DNA of 64,000 bases from Serpula lacrymans var. lacrymans S7.9 (GCF_000218685.1 NW_006763291.1:2078308-2142307), one strand, 5' to 3'; counted from the stretch's first letter, positions 7,973-18,455 are shown. Notes: generated by a model from the letters alone, not told the origin. A program made the numbers and translations.

Positions 7973-10305
7973 AACACAGTTTGTGGTCTCTCTTATAGGC
8001 TTCCAGTATCTCCGCAGCATTGGTCAGGTGTTCTTCTGGTTCCCATGAGTTTTCGGAATGAGGGTAATGGCGCCATTTGATCAGGTAACGGCGTCCGCGT
8101 TTCCAGGGTTTGTGTCTAAGAATACTTTCTACTTCATATTTTTCTTCTTCGTTGATAAGGTCAGGTGGTGGTCGGATAAAGTTCGATCTGTGAGTGTCGG
8201 TTTCGGTATACGGGGTTAGGAGGGATGCGTGGAAAACGTTGTGTATCCTCCAATGGGGAGGTAACGATAATTGGTAGTTTACCGGAGAGATCTTTTCTTG
8301 GATGCGGAAAGGTCCGATGCGTTTCATGTTGAACTTCTTGTATTCGGTGGCTTTTTCCCGCAGGTTGGTGTTTTCTAACCACACCTTTTGTCCTTCTGAG
8401 AATCTGGTGAACTTTCCGTTCGTTCGTTTCATCATCTTGCTTCTCGCTAGTTCGTGTGCTTTTAGAGCGTTCTGTCTTGCCCTAAGCAGTTCGGATAATC
8501 GTTTTTCTACTGATGGGATGTTTGTGGATCGGTGTTTAGTCGGGATTCCTCGGGGTTCGTATCCCATGAGGAGGTAGAATGGCGATTGGTTATTCGTGGA
8601 GTGTGGCATTGTCCTTGATCGTCTGGTTGCATTAATACAGCTCTGGTGGTGTGTTTGCTCGCGTCAGCTGCTATCTTCGACGGTTTCGAGGAATCGGGGA
8701 TTTGGGTTACAGGGGATTCGAGGAATCTTTGTTTCAATAGTTTGAAAGTGTCATCTTCGATTTTCGTCCAGTTCCACTTTTTGTCTTTTTCTAGCAAGGC
8801 GTTTAGGGGTCGGGCTAGGTCAGAGTAATGGCCTATAAACTTCCTGTAGAAGTTTCCGTAACCTAAGAACTTCCGTACGCCTTTGGTGTCTTTCGGGGTT
8901 GGCCAATCGCGTATTCCTGCGAGTTTGGCTGGGTCCATGGATACCTGGTTGTGGGAAACAATCATTCCCAAGTACTCGATGGTTTCCGCCTCAAAGGTAC
9001 ATTTTTCAAGTTTCAGGAATAGGTCGTTTTCTCGTAGCCTTTGTAGAACCTGTTTTGTCCGGATGCGGAGTCTTTCAACATTGGTGTCAAAGATGAGGAT
9101 GTCGTCCATGTATATGATCATCCAGCCTTCATCAATATAGTCTTTGAATTTGTCGTTCATCAGCCTTTGGAATGTTGCTGGGGAATTGCACATGCCGAAA
9201 AACATGACCGTTGGTTCGAATACTCCCTTGCTGGTTTTGAAGGCAGCTTTCCATTCGTCTCCTTCTTTTATCCTTACGTTGTTGTATCCCCAACGTAGAT
9301 CCAGTTTAGTAAAGACGGTGGCTCCTTTCAATTTTTCGATGAGGTCGGGTATCAGGGGTAGTGGATATGGGTCTTTTACGGTATATGCGTTTAGTTTTCT
9401 GTAATCTTGGCATGGTCGAGTGATCCGTCTTTCTTGCCAATGAAGAAGAAGGGGGACACCTGTGGCGACTTGCTTGGCCTGATGTATCCCTTTCTGTAGT
9501 TGTCCGTCAAGAATTCCGTTAACACTTCATCTTCCTTTGGTGCTAGTGGGTACAGTTTGCAATCTGTTGGTACAGATTCCGGTTTCATGTTGATTACATG
9601 ATCATATTCCCGTCGCTTGGGGAGTCTTTCCGATTTCTTCTTGTCAAAGACGTCTGAATAGCCCTTATATTCATCTGGGAGGATATGTTCTTTTTTTCTT
9701 TCTCCGTGTATTTGTGCGTGTTCCATTGCCGAGTTGACTTTTAACCGAATCGTGGTTCGAGGATAGGGTGTGTGGTCGGATACGTATCTGTGAATGGTTT
9801 TGTATTCGTCCTCGTCTACTGTGGTTGTCCTGATTTTTGTTTCCGTGGTAGTTTGGTTCGTCCTGATTGAATGTTTGTCTGAGTACGGTAATTCTTTGTC
9901 TTTCCAGTTAATGACCGGGTTGACTTTTCGTAACCAGGGGAAGCCTAGCAATACGTCTTCTCCGTCCAGTCCGGTTAATAGAAACTTCGTAAACCTGTTT
10001 TGTCCTCCTGCGTCTATTCTCTGATAGGTGCAATGCGTAATTTTTCCGTTTTTGTTCGTGGTTCCGTCAACGTTTTTACACGTTATAGGGGTCGGGAGTT
10101 TTTGGAGGGGGAGTCGGTTTTTAATGGCGAATTTTGTGTCCATGAAGTCGTCCGTAGCTCCTGAATCTATCAGGGCTTTGGTTCCGATGGTTTTCTGTTT
10201 TAACGAGCAATCGATTCGTAAAGAGTTGGCATTGATCGTTGCTATTGTTACAGTTGCCATTTTCGACGGTACTAACATCGGGGTAGTCCGTCGTTTCAAA
10301 AACCC
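7968..10305 (-). pseudogene. Broken pol of outer element
   Basis: It begins by a -1 shift at 10299-10305. Protease motif ALIDSGATDDFMD is near 10160. A single-base deletion near 9418 (CTCCGA to CTCGA in the codons after KKDGSL) shifts the reverse transcriptase frame. The catalytic YMDDILIF lies near 9110. RNase H starts (AADASKH) but is fused near 8625 to text normally close to the end of the integrase core (STNNQSPFYLL). Most of RNase H and the zinc-binding and DDE integrase domains are therefore deleted. The integrase C-terminus and a chromodomain (about 7985-8130, YEVESIL...YLIKWRHY...SWEPE) remain. Before the nested insertion, pol ended at a TGA over the insertion site; it now ends one residue later at a TAA in the younger LTR. 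Confidence 0.85.
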
Positions 10306-11183
10306 TCGTCTTCTAATTCTTTCATCGCCTCAGCTTTTTGGTCTTCTCCCAACTCCCTCCACATCCTCATGATGTTTTGGACCCTGTCTTCTTCTACCAC
10401 TGTCTTGAAGTCATCTTCAGTTTCGGTTTGACGTACCTTTCTTTCGGGAGTTTTTCCTTTGTTCCTACAATTCCTCCCGATGTGTCCTTTTTCGTTGCAT
10501 ATGAAGCACCTTCCTTCCTTCCTCCTGGTTTCTTCTTCGTCTTTGGTCAGACTTTTCACGCTGGTGGATGGTCCACCTTTGTGATTTTTGTCGTACTGTC
10601 TTTCTTTGTTTCTGGCCCCCCATGTCCCTTCCGAGATGGCGTTGGCACTGATCCAGTTGGCATCTAGGTTGGCCACCGTGTTCATCCAGTCTTCAATGGT
10701 GACCAGTTCCTTTCCGGTGAGTGCTCCGCGGAGGAGGGGGGGTCAGATTGCTTTTTGATAAACCATGATCATGGCTTCGTTGTTGATGCCGCTTTTCCCG
10801 GCATCTAGCATAAACCTCGAGTTGAATGCCACTGCATTTTCTCCTGGTTCCATCCTCATTTTCATCAAGGCGGCCGAAGCCGTTCCTTTGACATTTGCTG
10901 TTCTGAAACTAGCTGTGAATGTTTTCATAAAATCTGCCCATGTGGGGTAGGCGTTTTTGTCTTTGTATTCGGTCATCTTGGCTTCACTCCATGAGGCGGT
11001 GGTTCTGTCCTTCATGTAGCTGAGAGCCACGTACACCTTTTTCTTGTCAGAGGTATAAATGGTGTCGTTGACGTCAAAGTGTAAGTCAGTGGATGATATC
11101 CATCTTTGGGCCTTGTCTGGGGTCCCATCAAAGTCGTCGATTTTCCCAATCATAGTGGGTTTGGGTGTCGTAGCGTTTGACAT
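10296..11183 (-). pseudogene. gag: Gag of outer element with an in-frame TGA
   Basis: ATG at 11183 opens a gag capsid-like region (IDDFDG, WADFMKTF, motifs typical of retrotransposon Gag). TGA at 10743-10745 interrupts it, and the same frame continues to a zinc knuckle CFICNEKGHIGRNC (CX2CX4HX4C) and ends at TGA 10296. The internal stop may be CGA to TGA. The frame is also open upstream to about 11590 without an ATG, so either the leader is coding by another start or the openness is incidental. The last sense codons carry the slippery GGGTTTT that links to pol. Confidence 0.8.
10299..10305 (-). promoter_or_regulatory. -1 ribosomal frameshift site GGGTTTT (outer element)
   Basis: On the minus strand, GAG GGT TTT TGA: the heptamer is in the gag frame with the stop directly after. 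The -1 frame continues into pol as Gly-Phe-Leu-Lys-Arg. Same arrangement as at 4505-4511. Confidence 0.78.
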
Positions 11184-11620
11184 GGTGTAGGTAGGTGGGG
11201 TAGGAGATGGGTTGGGTGCAGTGGGAAGTATCTGTGGTGTGGGAAGGGGTATTGGTTCACCTTCCGCTGCGTATTCTTCGAAGTCGTCTTTGTTGTAGAT
11301 GTTTTCTGTGGTTACTGGAGGATTGTGTTGTGTTCTGGGGATTAGTTGTGGATGACTTTCCGCGTAGAACTGTAGCCAACGTGTTCTGGCTTCGTAGAAT
11401 GCGTCTGCCTGTTCTCTGGTGTGGAGTCGGGTGACGTCTGGTTGAGGGAAGGGGGGTGGTGCTGCTATCCTTCCTGGTCTGGACGATGTCGGGGGTGTTG
11501 CTGTCTGTGTCTGTAAATCGTCTGAGCTTCTTCCTGCTCTCTGAGATCTGGTTCTCGGTCGTTGCGACGTATTGTCGGCTTTTTCTTCCCAAACCTAAAT
11601 AGGTGGGACTTCTGGAATGG

Positions 11621-11631
11621 AATACGATTCT
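11621..11631 (-). promoter_or_regulatory. Self-priming primer-binding site (outer element)
   Basis: On the minus strand AGAATCGTATT lies two bases inside the 5' LTR and is complementary to AATACGATTCT in the LTR at 11809-11819. Confidence 0.75.
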
Positions 11632-11633
11632 TT

Positions 11634-12048
11634 TGTTACGCACAAAGTGCTTAACAAAGTCTGAGGGTTCATCAAGTTTGTTCAAAGAGACTTATCTGAA
11701 GACAAGTTCGAGGATGTAATTCTGAATAGAGGGATTCCAACGGTTGTTGGTCTTCTTCCGTATGGAAGTCTGATCTTGGAAGTCTAGCTTTGTAAGCGTG
11801 AACTGCGTAGAATCGTATTGGAGAATACTACTACTGTTACAAGCGTATTTATAGAGAAGTAAGTCGGCGATAGGAGTTACGTCCTATCTAGGGTAGGTCT
11901 GTCCGTTGAGGACTGAGTACTATACAAAGTAATAGAAGTGGGAGAGGAGCGGAAGTGTATGTGAGGGACGTGAGTCATCGGTCCAATGGTATAACCGATG
12001 AGTAAAGAGAAATGAGTAGTCCGTAATAGAGGTAGACAAATCGTAACA
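11634..12048 (-). repeat. 5' LTR of outer element
   Basis: 415 bp. It keeps the TATA box. It differs from the 469-883 copy at about six transition sites, five of them at CpG positions. Confidence 0.92.
11809..11854 (-). promoter_or_regulatory. LTR promoter: TATA box and inferred transcript start (outer element)
   Basis: CTATAAATA (minus strand, 11854-11846) lies about 34 bases before AATACGATTCT (11819-11809). The latter pairs with the primer-binding site, so 11819 is the inferred transcript start. Confidence 0.7.
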
Positions 12049-12053
12049 GTCTT
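12049..12053. repeat. Target-site duplication GTCTT, right copy
   Basis: It matches 464-468, and the host reading frame resumes right after it. Confidence 0.9.
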
Positions 12054-13426
12054 CAACTCCAACTAGGTCCATTTTCACCATCCCATCCAGGACCCCCACC
12101 CCTCCTTTGACCCAACTCCAAAAGCTTGCTGCATTACAAAGGAAGGCTGTGACAAGCTGGTTTGATAGTGAGGAGAGCGACAATGACGATGATGTTGTCG
12201 TGCAGCCAAAGAAGTCGACAAAAGCTAAAGCCGCAACTGGAAAACCCCTGGCAGTAAAGATGAAGGCAGACGTACAAGCAAGTGCCAACCTTGAAAACAT
12301 ATCAGCAAAGCATTTTCATGGTGCGGCTATTAGCGAATCTGAGTTAGATGAAGAGGAAATTGTGCCTATTTCTTTAAAATCTAAAGGAAAGAAAAAGGCA
12401 AGGATTACCCCACCGCCTCCCTCCCTGCCTGCTTGCAAAAAGTTTGGTCCCAGTGACCTCCCTACCCTAAATATCCTGCCACATACGAGACCAGCACCAA
12501 GGACTCCACTGCAAATGATCAGCCACGACCACCCAGTGTATAATGGCTTGAGGACCCGCATTCCAGAGGCTCCCACTATTGCACCCAGCTTCCCCAGTGC
12601 ACCTGTTCAAGCGCCTGCTCCAGCCGTTTGACCCAAGCCAAAAAGGCGCAATGGCCCCGTTACATATCATGCAGACAAATACAGCCCTTCAAACAATCTG
12701 CAAACTCTTCTGAGTTCACTACCTGCACACCAGGCCCCAGGAGATGAGTATGCTAGCATGCCTCCTGCAGTCAGAGATATCGCCCACGCACTCATACCGT
12801 CCTTGAAAGGACAACCAGACAGCTTCCTCCCACCCGGTATTGTGAAACTTGCATGGACCACTCATCTGGAAGCTCAAAAGTCAATGTACGAACAAGCTAT
12901 GTCCCGTTTTTTGAATCCACATGGGCGTCATGAGAAAAAGTACTATCCTAATATGGATAGCCCTTCTAATGATCCGTACTGAGGCTCTTTGGTGGGCATG
13001 TAATAGATGTAATAGGCTTGTCACTATCCAATGATCTGATGTTTGCTTCGTTACCATTTTGCTAACATGACTAGTAGATTCAAGTTTTGATTTACAAGCA
13101 GAATATATGTGATGTGTTATATGTTTACGAGCGTCCACAAACCCTCTATGAACGACTAGCTGAGGTTTGAAGAGTACAACTTCTCTCAAGACTCTCACAA
13201 ACTACTTCTCATCCCACTGTAAGACATTTTTGGATGCTCTGACTTTGTTGAGGGGACAATGGAGGGTGTGTGCAAGGCTAACAAGAGCCCAGAGGTCATA
13301 TAGAGAGTATCAAGGCTATGAAGTGGACATACTGGGCCTTACAAATGGTATCCAAATGCTCTCAAAGGGACTTATAGAGGCTAGAAGACTGTCCAGAGAG
13401 CGCCTAGAGTGCTATATCCCCGCCAT

Positions 13427-13616
13427 ACACCCCCCATACGCCCTTCCAATAGCCTCCATAAGCTCTCTGGACATCCTGCAGCCCTCTATACGCCCTCCAT
13501 ATGCCCTTCCAGTAGCCTCTGTACGCCCTTTGAACACCCTCCAGTCCTCTATACGCCCTCCATATGCCCTTCCAATAGCATCCATACGCCCTCTATACAC
13601 CCTCTATACGCCCTTT
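13427..13616. repeat. Tandem repeat, about three units of 63-64 bp
   Basis: CCATATGCCCTTCCAATAGC-like segments recur at about 13434, 13498 and 13561, with shorter TATACGCCCTC motifs between them. It is a degenerate minisatellite; open frames through it give repetitive Pro-rich text and are not taken as genes. Confidence 0.75.
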
Positions 13617-14093
13617 TGACACCCGCTATAGAGGGTATAAAGAGGGCTAAAGGCCATCCAAAGTGTTGGCAGGAGACAGTATGAGGGCGTCAGAGAGGGT
13701 GTCCACGAGGTCCAGTGAGTAGTCAATAGTCGTCCAAGTTGTTTGAGGGGCCTGCAAAAAATGCTATATAAGGATAGCAAAAATAGTTTGGAGAATTAGG
13801 TCGATCCATTAAGGGTTTTGCAACAGTCCATGGCAATCGGTGAAAGAGTCTCTAATGGTTCTATGGAGCTCTACAGGAGGGGACAGAGACAAACGTGACT
13901 ATCAATAAATCTTTGCGGATCATCCCAAGGTCAGTATCCAAATTTGGTAATGCCATTGATATATGTAAGCCTAGACCATTGCACAAGAGGGAGCCTTTGA
14001 GGCCCCATTTCTATCAACAAAAAACCCCCCTTCAAGGCCCTTACATTAGCTGCCTAACCTGCTCGTTTGACATCACTATGTTACCCAGAGTGG

Positions 14094-14406
14094 GTGAAAA
14101 TCACACCACAAATAACTTGATAATTTGGTAAAAAATACCCAGAATTTAGGGGGAAATCACCTGGAGCGGCTCATAACCTTGAAATATGGTGCTAGAAATG
14201 GCTAGTTATCAACCCTTTTATGGCAGAATTCACTTGGTGGTTGTCAAATGCAGACTGGTCATATGTCACTCAATTAATGGATGAAATTCCACGGTAAAAA
14301 ATGAGTGATTTTTGACCTTTACCAAGGGTGAATTTGCACACATATGACCAAGGGTTTATCAGCCCCCCAGCAAGCCATTTGTAAGAAAAGGCTGAGTGAT
14401 TTTCAC
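14094..14406. repeat. Possible MITE-like unit with 11-bp inverted ends
   Basis: GTGAAAATCAC (14094-14104) and GTGATTTTCAC (14396-14406) are perfect inverted copies about 300 bp apart. No clear target duplication was found, so this is tentative. Confidence 0.3.
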
Positions 14407-14627
14407 TAGGCTACTGAGCTCTTTTCAACGAGCCTCCTATCAGATACAACTATATTTTGATGTTGTATTGGGTATTACTATTACAGCCATACATGCAAGC
14501 CACATCTTTCCACTGCATAATCACCTGCATGGTATAGCATTTATAATTAACAGCAAAGCCATCATACAAGGCCATCAGGAAAAACTCTTTTGCTATGTAG
14601 CACTATATAGCCACCACATGTATATAT

Positions 14628-15255
14628 TGTAAGGACCATTCACTTTTCCCTACCTTTTCATTCCATGTCTTGGTTTTCAGACACTTTCCCCATTACACCT
14701 CTGGCTTTAGGGCTAGAAGTGTCCTTTGCCATTTTACTTCTCATAGCCTTAACAGGTTTTCTCAACCATCAATACCATTTCATATCGCAGATCAGAGACT
14801 GGGTAGCACTCCCAGCCAACCAGCACAATGGGTAAGGTGTTACGATAACACATTTTTGGACCTTTCCTTTTATTTTCATTCTCCACTTTAACCTTTTACT
14901 GTAGTTTTCACACTCCGTGCCATGCGGTACTTTCCCTTGTATTCAAACTCCCCTTTCTTGCGCAGCGCTGCCCTTCCTTCTATTTTAGATACAAGTCTCT
15001 CATGCAGTGGGGCTGGTCACATGGGCTGCACCCTCTGACATCATCAGCCACTGCTTTTATCAACTGTACAGTACATAAGTACAAACACTCTGTATTAGTA
15101 TATATACCACAATGGATCCAGGAAACTCCTCAGCGAGTCCTCCTGTTGTTTACCCACAACTAACTTGGTCCTATCCTAAGGGTAACCACTCCCCTCACTA
15201 CCTTTATAGTTAGTTCTAGTTGTGTGCCAGAGTATACAAACTCTAGGTTGTTACA
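14628..15255 (+). repeat. 5' LTR of third element (left edge tentative)
   Basis: The right edge is firm: it ends GGTTGTTACA and is followed by the primer site. The left edge is set at TGTAAGGACC because TGTAA pairs with terminal TTACA; no duplication confirms it. TATATATA is at 15099-15106 and the inferred start AGCGAGTCCT at 15132, 33 bases on. Inverted partial copies occur at 18094-18455. Confidence 0.55.
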
Positions 15256-15257
15256 TT

Positions 15258-15267
15258 AGGACTCGCT
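15258..15267 (+). promoter_or_regulatory. Self-priming primer-binding site (third element)
   Basis: AGGACTCGCT lies two bases inside the LTR and is the exact complement of AGCGAGTCCT at 15132-15141, the predicted RNA start. Confidence 0.68.
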
Positions 15268-15485
15268 CTTCTTACTCTCTCGCACGTTGTGCAAACCCGG
15301 ACTCCAGGGTCAAGGAGATAGTGTTATTGTTTAGGGGTATCCCATATAGCAGAATGGTGCGCTCTTCGTGACGGCCCCGTAGTGCTCTGGGAGAAGAGAC
15401 AATCACGGTTGATACACAGCCCCCAGTGTTAAGGGGAGTACTGTAGCTCAACAATAGTGTGGAACTATTGTTGATTAGAATTTAG

Positions 15486-15706
15486 ACACAAACTTCTTTT
15501 TGAATACCTCTGTCCAGGCCGGGCATTTGCCTCCGCCAGTTGGAGAAGGGTTGACAGCTTAACAAGCGGACCACCCCCTGACAACTGTTTGGACCAGGGT
15601 TTTGTTACTATAACTTTACATACATTTCAAATACTATAGTGTGTGTAGTCAGAGATTGAGATCCAATACTCAGCTGGGAAGAGGTTGATCCGCTGATAGC
15701 AAGCGG
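15486..15706 (+). promoter_or_regulatory. Leader block shared with the nested element
   Basis: GGCCGGGCATTTGCCTCCGC and flanks parallel 2907-3013. CCGCT-GATAGCA-AGCGG (15690-15706) is a hairpin at the place where the nested element has CCAGAT/ATCTGG; the paired bases differ but pairing is kept. Confidence 0.55.
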
Positions 15707-15827
15707 GGACCCTCAGTTACATTTTTTACTTTACATTACAAAGCAAACAAGTTGACATGTCATCGCAAAGCCAACCTGACATCAACACTCTGTTGCACAA
15801 CATGCGTGCACAGATCTTGGCGTTGAC

Positions 15828-16171
15828 TGTTACGCTTGTGATGTACAAGCTTGGTAACAAGAGGGTTTCTGGATGTGGAAGTGGTTTCTGATAAGCCCGT
15901 AGACAACGGGTTTGAGACGTATTCTGAAGTAGCTGAAGGGTTTCGATATGGATACCAAGTTGCACTGTTGAAGCGTACAATCGTATTGGAGATGTTAACT
16001 ACAATACAAGTGGCTATATATACTGTCCTACTTTAGGGTAGGTGTTTGTGTTGAACAAACGACAACGGGTGAGAAACTATAACGAGTAACCAGTGGGGGA
16101 AATAGTAATGAGTAGTAGTAGGTAGCTACTCAAAGAAGAAATAAAGTCCGTATGAGTCACAGTTCGTAACA
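15828..16171 (-). repeat. Minus-strand LTR related to the outer element's LTR
   Basis: TGTTACG...CGTAACA ends, 344 bp. It shares ACAATCGTATTGGAG-like text (transcript-start region) and the adjoining GTAACATTACCCCC, i.e. a minus-strand polypurine tract GGGGGTAA, so it is a 3' LTR with its body to the right. TATATATA lies upstream of the start region on the minus strand. No matching 5' LTR was found in the window. Confidence 0.7.
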
Positions 16172-18081
16172 TTACCCCCATTTTATGTTCAGACTGCTCC
16201 AAAGTCTCCTAATTCTCTGGCTACGTTGTACCATGCATTGTTGTCCAGGCCGTTATGTATGTCATCCAATCCCCAACTATCCGGTGTCAATAATGAGAAC
16301 TGTTGTTAGAAAACCACACACAAAAACAAACTAACACACAATCCTCCCAGATTCCACGGAACTGGTTTATGGGCTTTGCCTCCTAGAACAGTGGGTGCTC
16401 TGGTTGTTCGTGGGGTGGTATGTATAAGGATCCTTCAAAGTCAAACCCAGAGATGTATGGGTGTGGGTTTTGAGGAGGAGGGATAGTTGGAATATAGAAA
16501 GATAGGGGCTTTGTGGCGAGTATAGACGAGCACTACCTTGCTAATTGTAGCACAAGGTAGGTTTGAGAACGACAATATGACGAGGTTCCCAGTGATAGCA
16601 GGCTCCTGACGCACAAACTGTAGTGCTCAGAAGGACTCTAATCGAAAAGGATGACAATGACTTCAAAAGTGGGAAGTGACGATGACAGCAGTGGACAGTG
16701 GTAGCAGTGGGAAGTGTTGTGACCACACTGGATCACAAGCAGCAGAGTAGTGAACTTGAATTTAGAGAAGAAGTCTGGAATGGATTTCTTGTTCTTTTTA
16801 CAAGGTAAAATACAGGGGTTTATATAAAATTAGGCTATGCACAGTATAGCCGTGCAAAAAGAATGAGAAAGAACATGAAGGAAGGAATGTATGCTGACGA
16901 ATCCTGCGTAGGTAGTACAGGATAAGATTGTCAAAAAAAGGAAAAGAAAGGGATAGAACAATGAATGCTGTGAGTAATGTCACAGGTTTATACAGCCATA
17001 AAGTAAAGTCCAATAGCAAAAAGAGAGCAGGAAAATCATGATGTCATGGGAAGATGCAGTAAAAAAAGGGCAAGGCAAAACACTATCAGTATTAACACAG
17101 TTCCTTTATTGTCAGTCAGGCATTCTAAAAAATATGTGTCCATAAAAATGATTCAAAAATCAAAAATAATTGCACTGTAAATGGATGTTCTGCTGAAAAA
17201 AAAGAAACTGGAGCCACCGGTCCACCACCTAGTCCAAATGCGACAGTTCCATGGCCTTACCAATGGACTGGTTGTGTTGGACCACCTGATCAAACGAGGG
17301 AGGGAGAGGAGTAGTTCCAATTTGGAACAAGTGAGTCCCAGGCAGGGTGTGATAGCTGTAGCTGTAGCAAAGACGATGGACAAAAGATAAGTGTACCCAA
17401 GTGAATGGGACAGCAATGAACATGGGCAACGCAAGGGGATGAACCTTCTCCAGCTTAAAAACTACCCACCCACGCTCCAACCAGGCAAGACGAGCGACCG
17501 ATGTTTTGATAGTATATGATGGCAGATCGATGTCATGAAGATGGACCTGTTGCCCTATCTGGACCAGCCGCCGGGGCTTTGCTGATATCAGCAGTGGCAC
17601 ATGGTAGTCAACGGATTGGCGACAGAAGCGGATAGGAAGTGGTGACATCAGAAATGGTGGGGGTGCAAATAAGATGAGGAGGAGGAGGGTGGAGGTGACG
17701 GATAAGTGGATTAGAATGGGGATCCAGAAACGACCGTCGGGTGAGAATAAAAAGGAGAGGAAGGGGCCCATGGTGGGGCTAGGCAAAGGAAGGGGAGTAA
17801 GGGAAACGACAAAAGCGAGGGCGCAATGCAATGTGTAGCCAGTGGCAACGCGAAAATTTGCCGAAATGCCGAAATGCAGAAAGTACCGAATGGAAAAGCA
17901 AAGGTGAGCGTGACTGGATTGCCTAATAGAGGTGGTGCTGATCAGCCACAAGTTCGAAAAAGGCAATATTAATTACTATTCCATGTGGCACTGTGCCTGT
18001 GTGGTGCAAAGGCGAGTCTTTTTGAATATTCGCTTTGTTATTGACACCTGTCCATGCTACCAATCAACTTTGGTGCATGAT
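16172..18081 (-). other. Degenerate retroelement body or intergenic DNA
   Basis: Beside the polypurine tract a short minus-strand open end (stop at about 16194, text with NNAWYNVARELGDFG) may be the tail of an element ORF. A 245-residue minus-strand ORF at 17229-17966 is rich in hydrophobic residues but has no recognisable domain, and I do not call it a gene. The right edge meets the primer site (18082-18091) of the LTR fragment at 18094, so part of this interval may once have been that element's interior. Confidence 0.4.
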
Positions 18082-18093
18082 AGCGAGTCCTAA

Positions 18094-18455
18094 TGTAACA
18101 ACCAAAGTTTGTATACTCTGGTGCACAATAAGAACAAGCAGAGTGGTGAGTGGAGAAGAGGATAATCTCCCTTAAGGTAGGACCAACTTTATTGTGGGTA
18201 AACAACAGGAGGACTCACTGAGGAGTCTCCTTAATCTATTGGGGTTTATATACTACTACAGACTCCACCTTCTTGTGCTGCACTGTGTTTCTTTATTTTT
18301 AGCTACAAGTATCTCATGCAGTGGAGCCGGTCACACGGGTTGTGCCCAATGACATCATCAGCCACTGCCTTCATCAACTATATAGTACACATGTACAAAC
18401 AAACTGTAGTAGTATATATACCCCAATAGATTAGGGAGACTCCTTAGCAAGTCAT
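18094..18455. repeat. Two inverted LTR fragments of the third family
   Basis: 18094 to about 18290 matches the reverse complement of the end of the LTR at 14628-15255, starting TGTAACAACC with AGCGAGTCCT outside it. About 18298-18455 matches the same LTR in the plus orientation (ATCTCATGCAGTGG..., TATATATACC..., GGAGACTCCTTAGC). The pieces lie head to head and carry CpG to TpG/CpA differences. Confidence 0.65.

Larger units (their letters stand above)
469..12048 (-). mobile_element. Outer Ty3/gypsy chromovirus, interrupted and defective
   Basis: Two 415-bp LTRs (469-883 and 11634-12048) bounded by TGTTACG...CGTAACA are flanked by the 5-bp duplication GTCTT. On the minus strand the order is 5' LTR, primer-binding site, gag, pol (protease, reverse transcriptase, partial RNase H, integrase C-terminus, chromodomain), an extra ORF, polypurine tract and 3' LTR. 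Without the nested 5.7-kb element it would be about 5.85 kb. It is dead or dependent on other copies: gag has an in-frame TGA, pol has a one-base deletion, and RNase H to integrase is deleted. The two LTRs differ at about six sites by eye, all transitions. Confidence 0.93.
1..12982 (+). pseudogene. Host gene split by a retrotransposon, with an in-frame stop
   Basis: The coding frame is open from base 1 (the 5' part lies outside the window) to 247. A GT-AG intron spans 248-315 and coding resumes at 316-468. Removing the element at 469-12048 and one TSD copy joins 468 to 12054 in perfect frame, giving a Ser/Thr/Pro-rich linker. An acidic Asp/Glu stretch and a Lys-rich basic stretch follow. An in-frame TGA at 12629-12631 precedes PKPKRR, a nuclear-localisation-like motif, and the same frame then runs on to a TAA-free end at 12982. 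The stop could be a CGA to TGA change. I do not recognise the family. It could be a chromatin-associated or transposon-derived gene; no catalytic motif was seen. Loss of function is inferred from the insertion and the stop. Confidence 0.7.
12983..14627. other. Intergenic, repeat-bearing, no gene seen
   Basis: Between the split host gene and the next LTR fragment I see only the tandem repeat at 13427-13616 and a possible inverted-repeat unit at 14094-14406. Short ORFs here have no recognisable motif. Confidence 0.6.
14628..15725 (+). mobile_element. 5' fragment of a third LTR retrotransposon
   Basis: It comprises a 5' LTR, a self-priming site and a leader, then stops near 15725 without gag. 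The leader block at 15486-15594 and the hairpin at 15690-15706 match those of the nested element, while the LTR is unrelated in sequence. A minus-strand LTR of another family begins about 100 bases on. Confidence 0.65.

Noticed and set aside
13400..13620. 150-residue Pro-rich frame over the minisatellite
   Set aside because: Its repetitive text simply translates the 63-bp tandem units; several frames are open at once.
17229..17966. 245-residue minus-strand frame rich in hydrophobic residues
   Set aside because: No domain, no splice partners, sits in retroelement debris; openness likely reflects base composition. Left unannotated as a gene.
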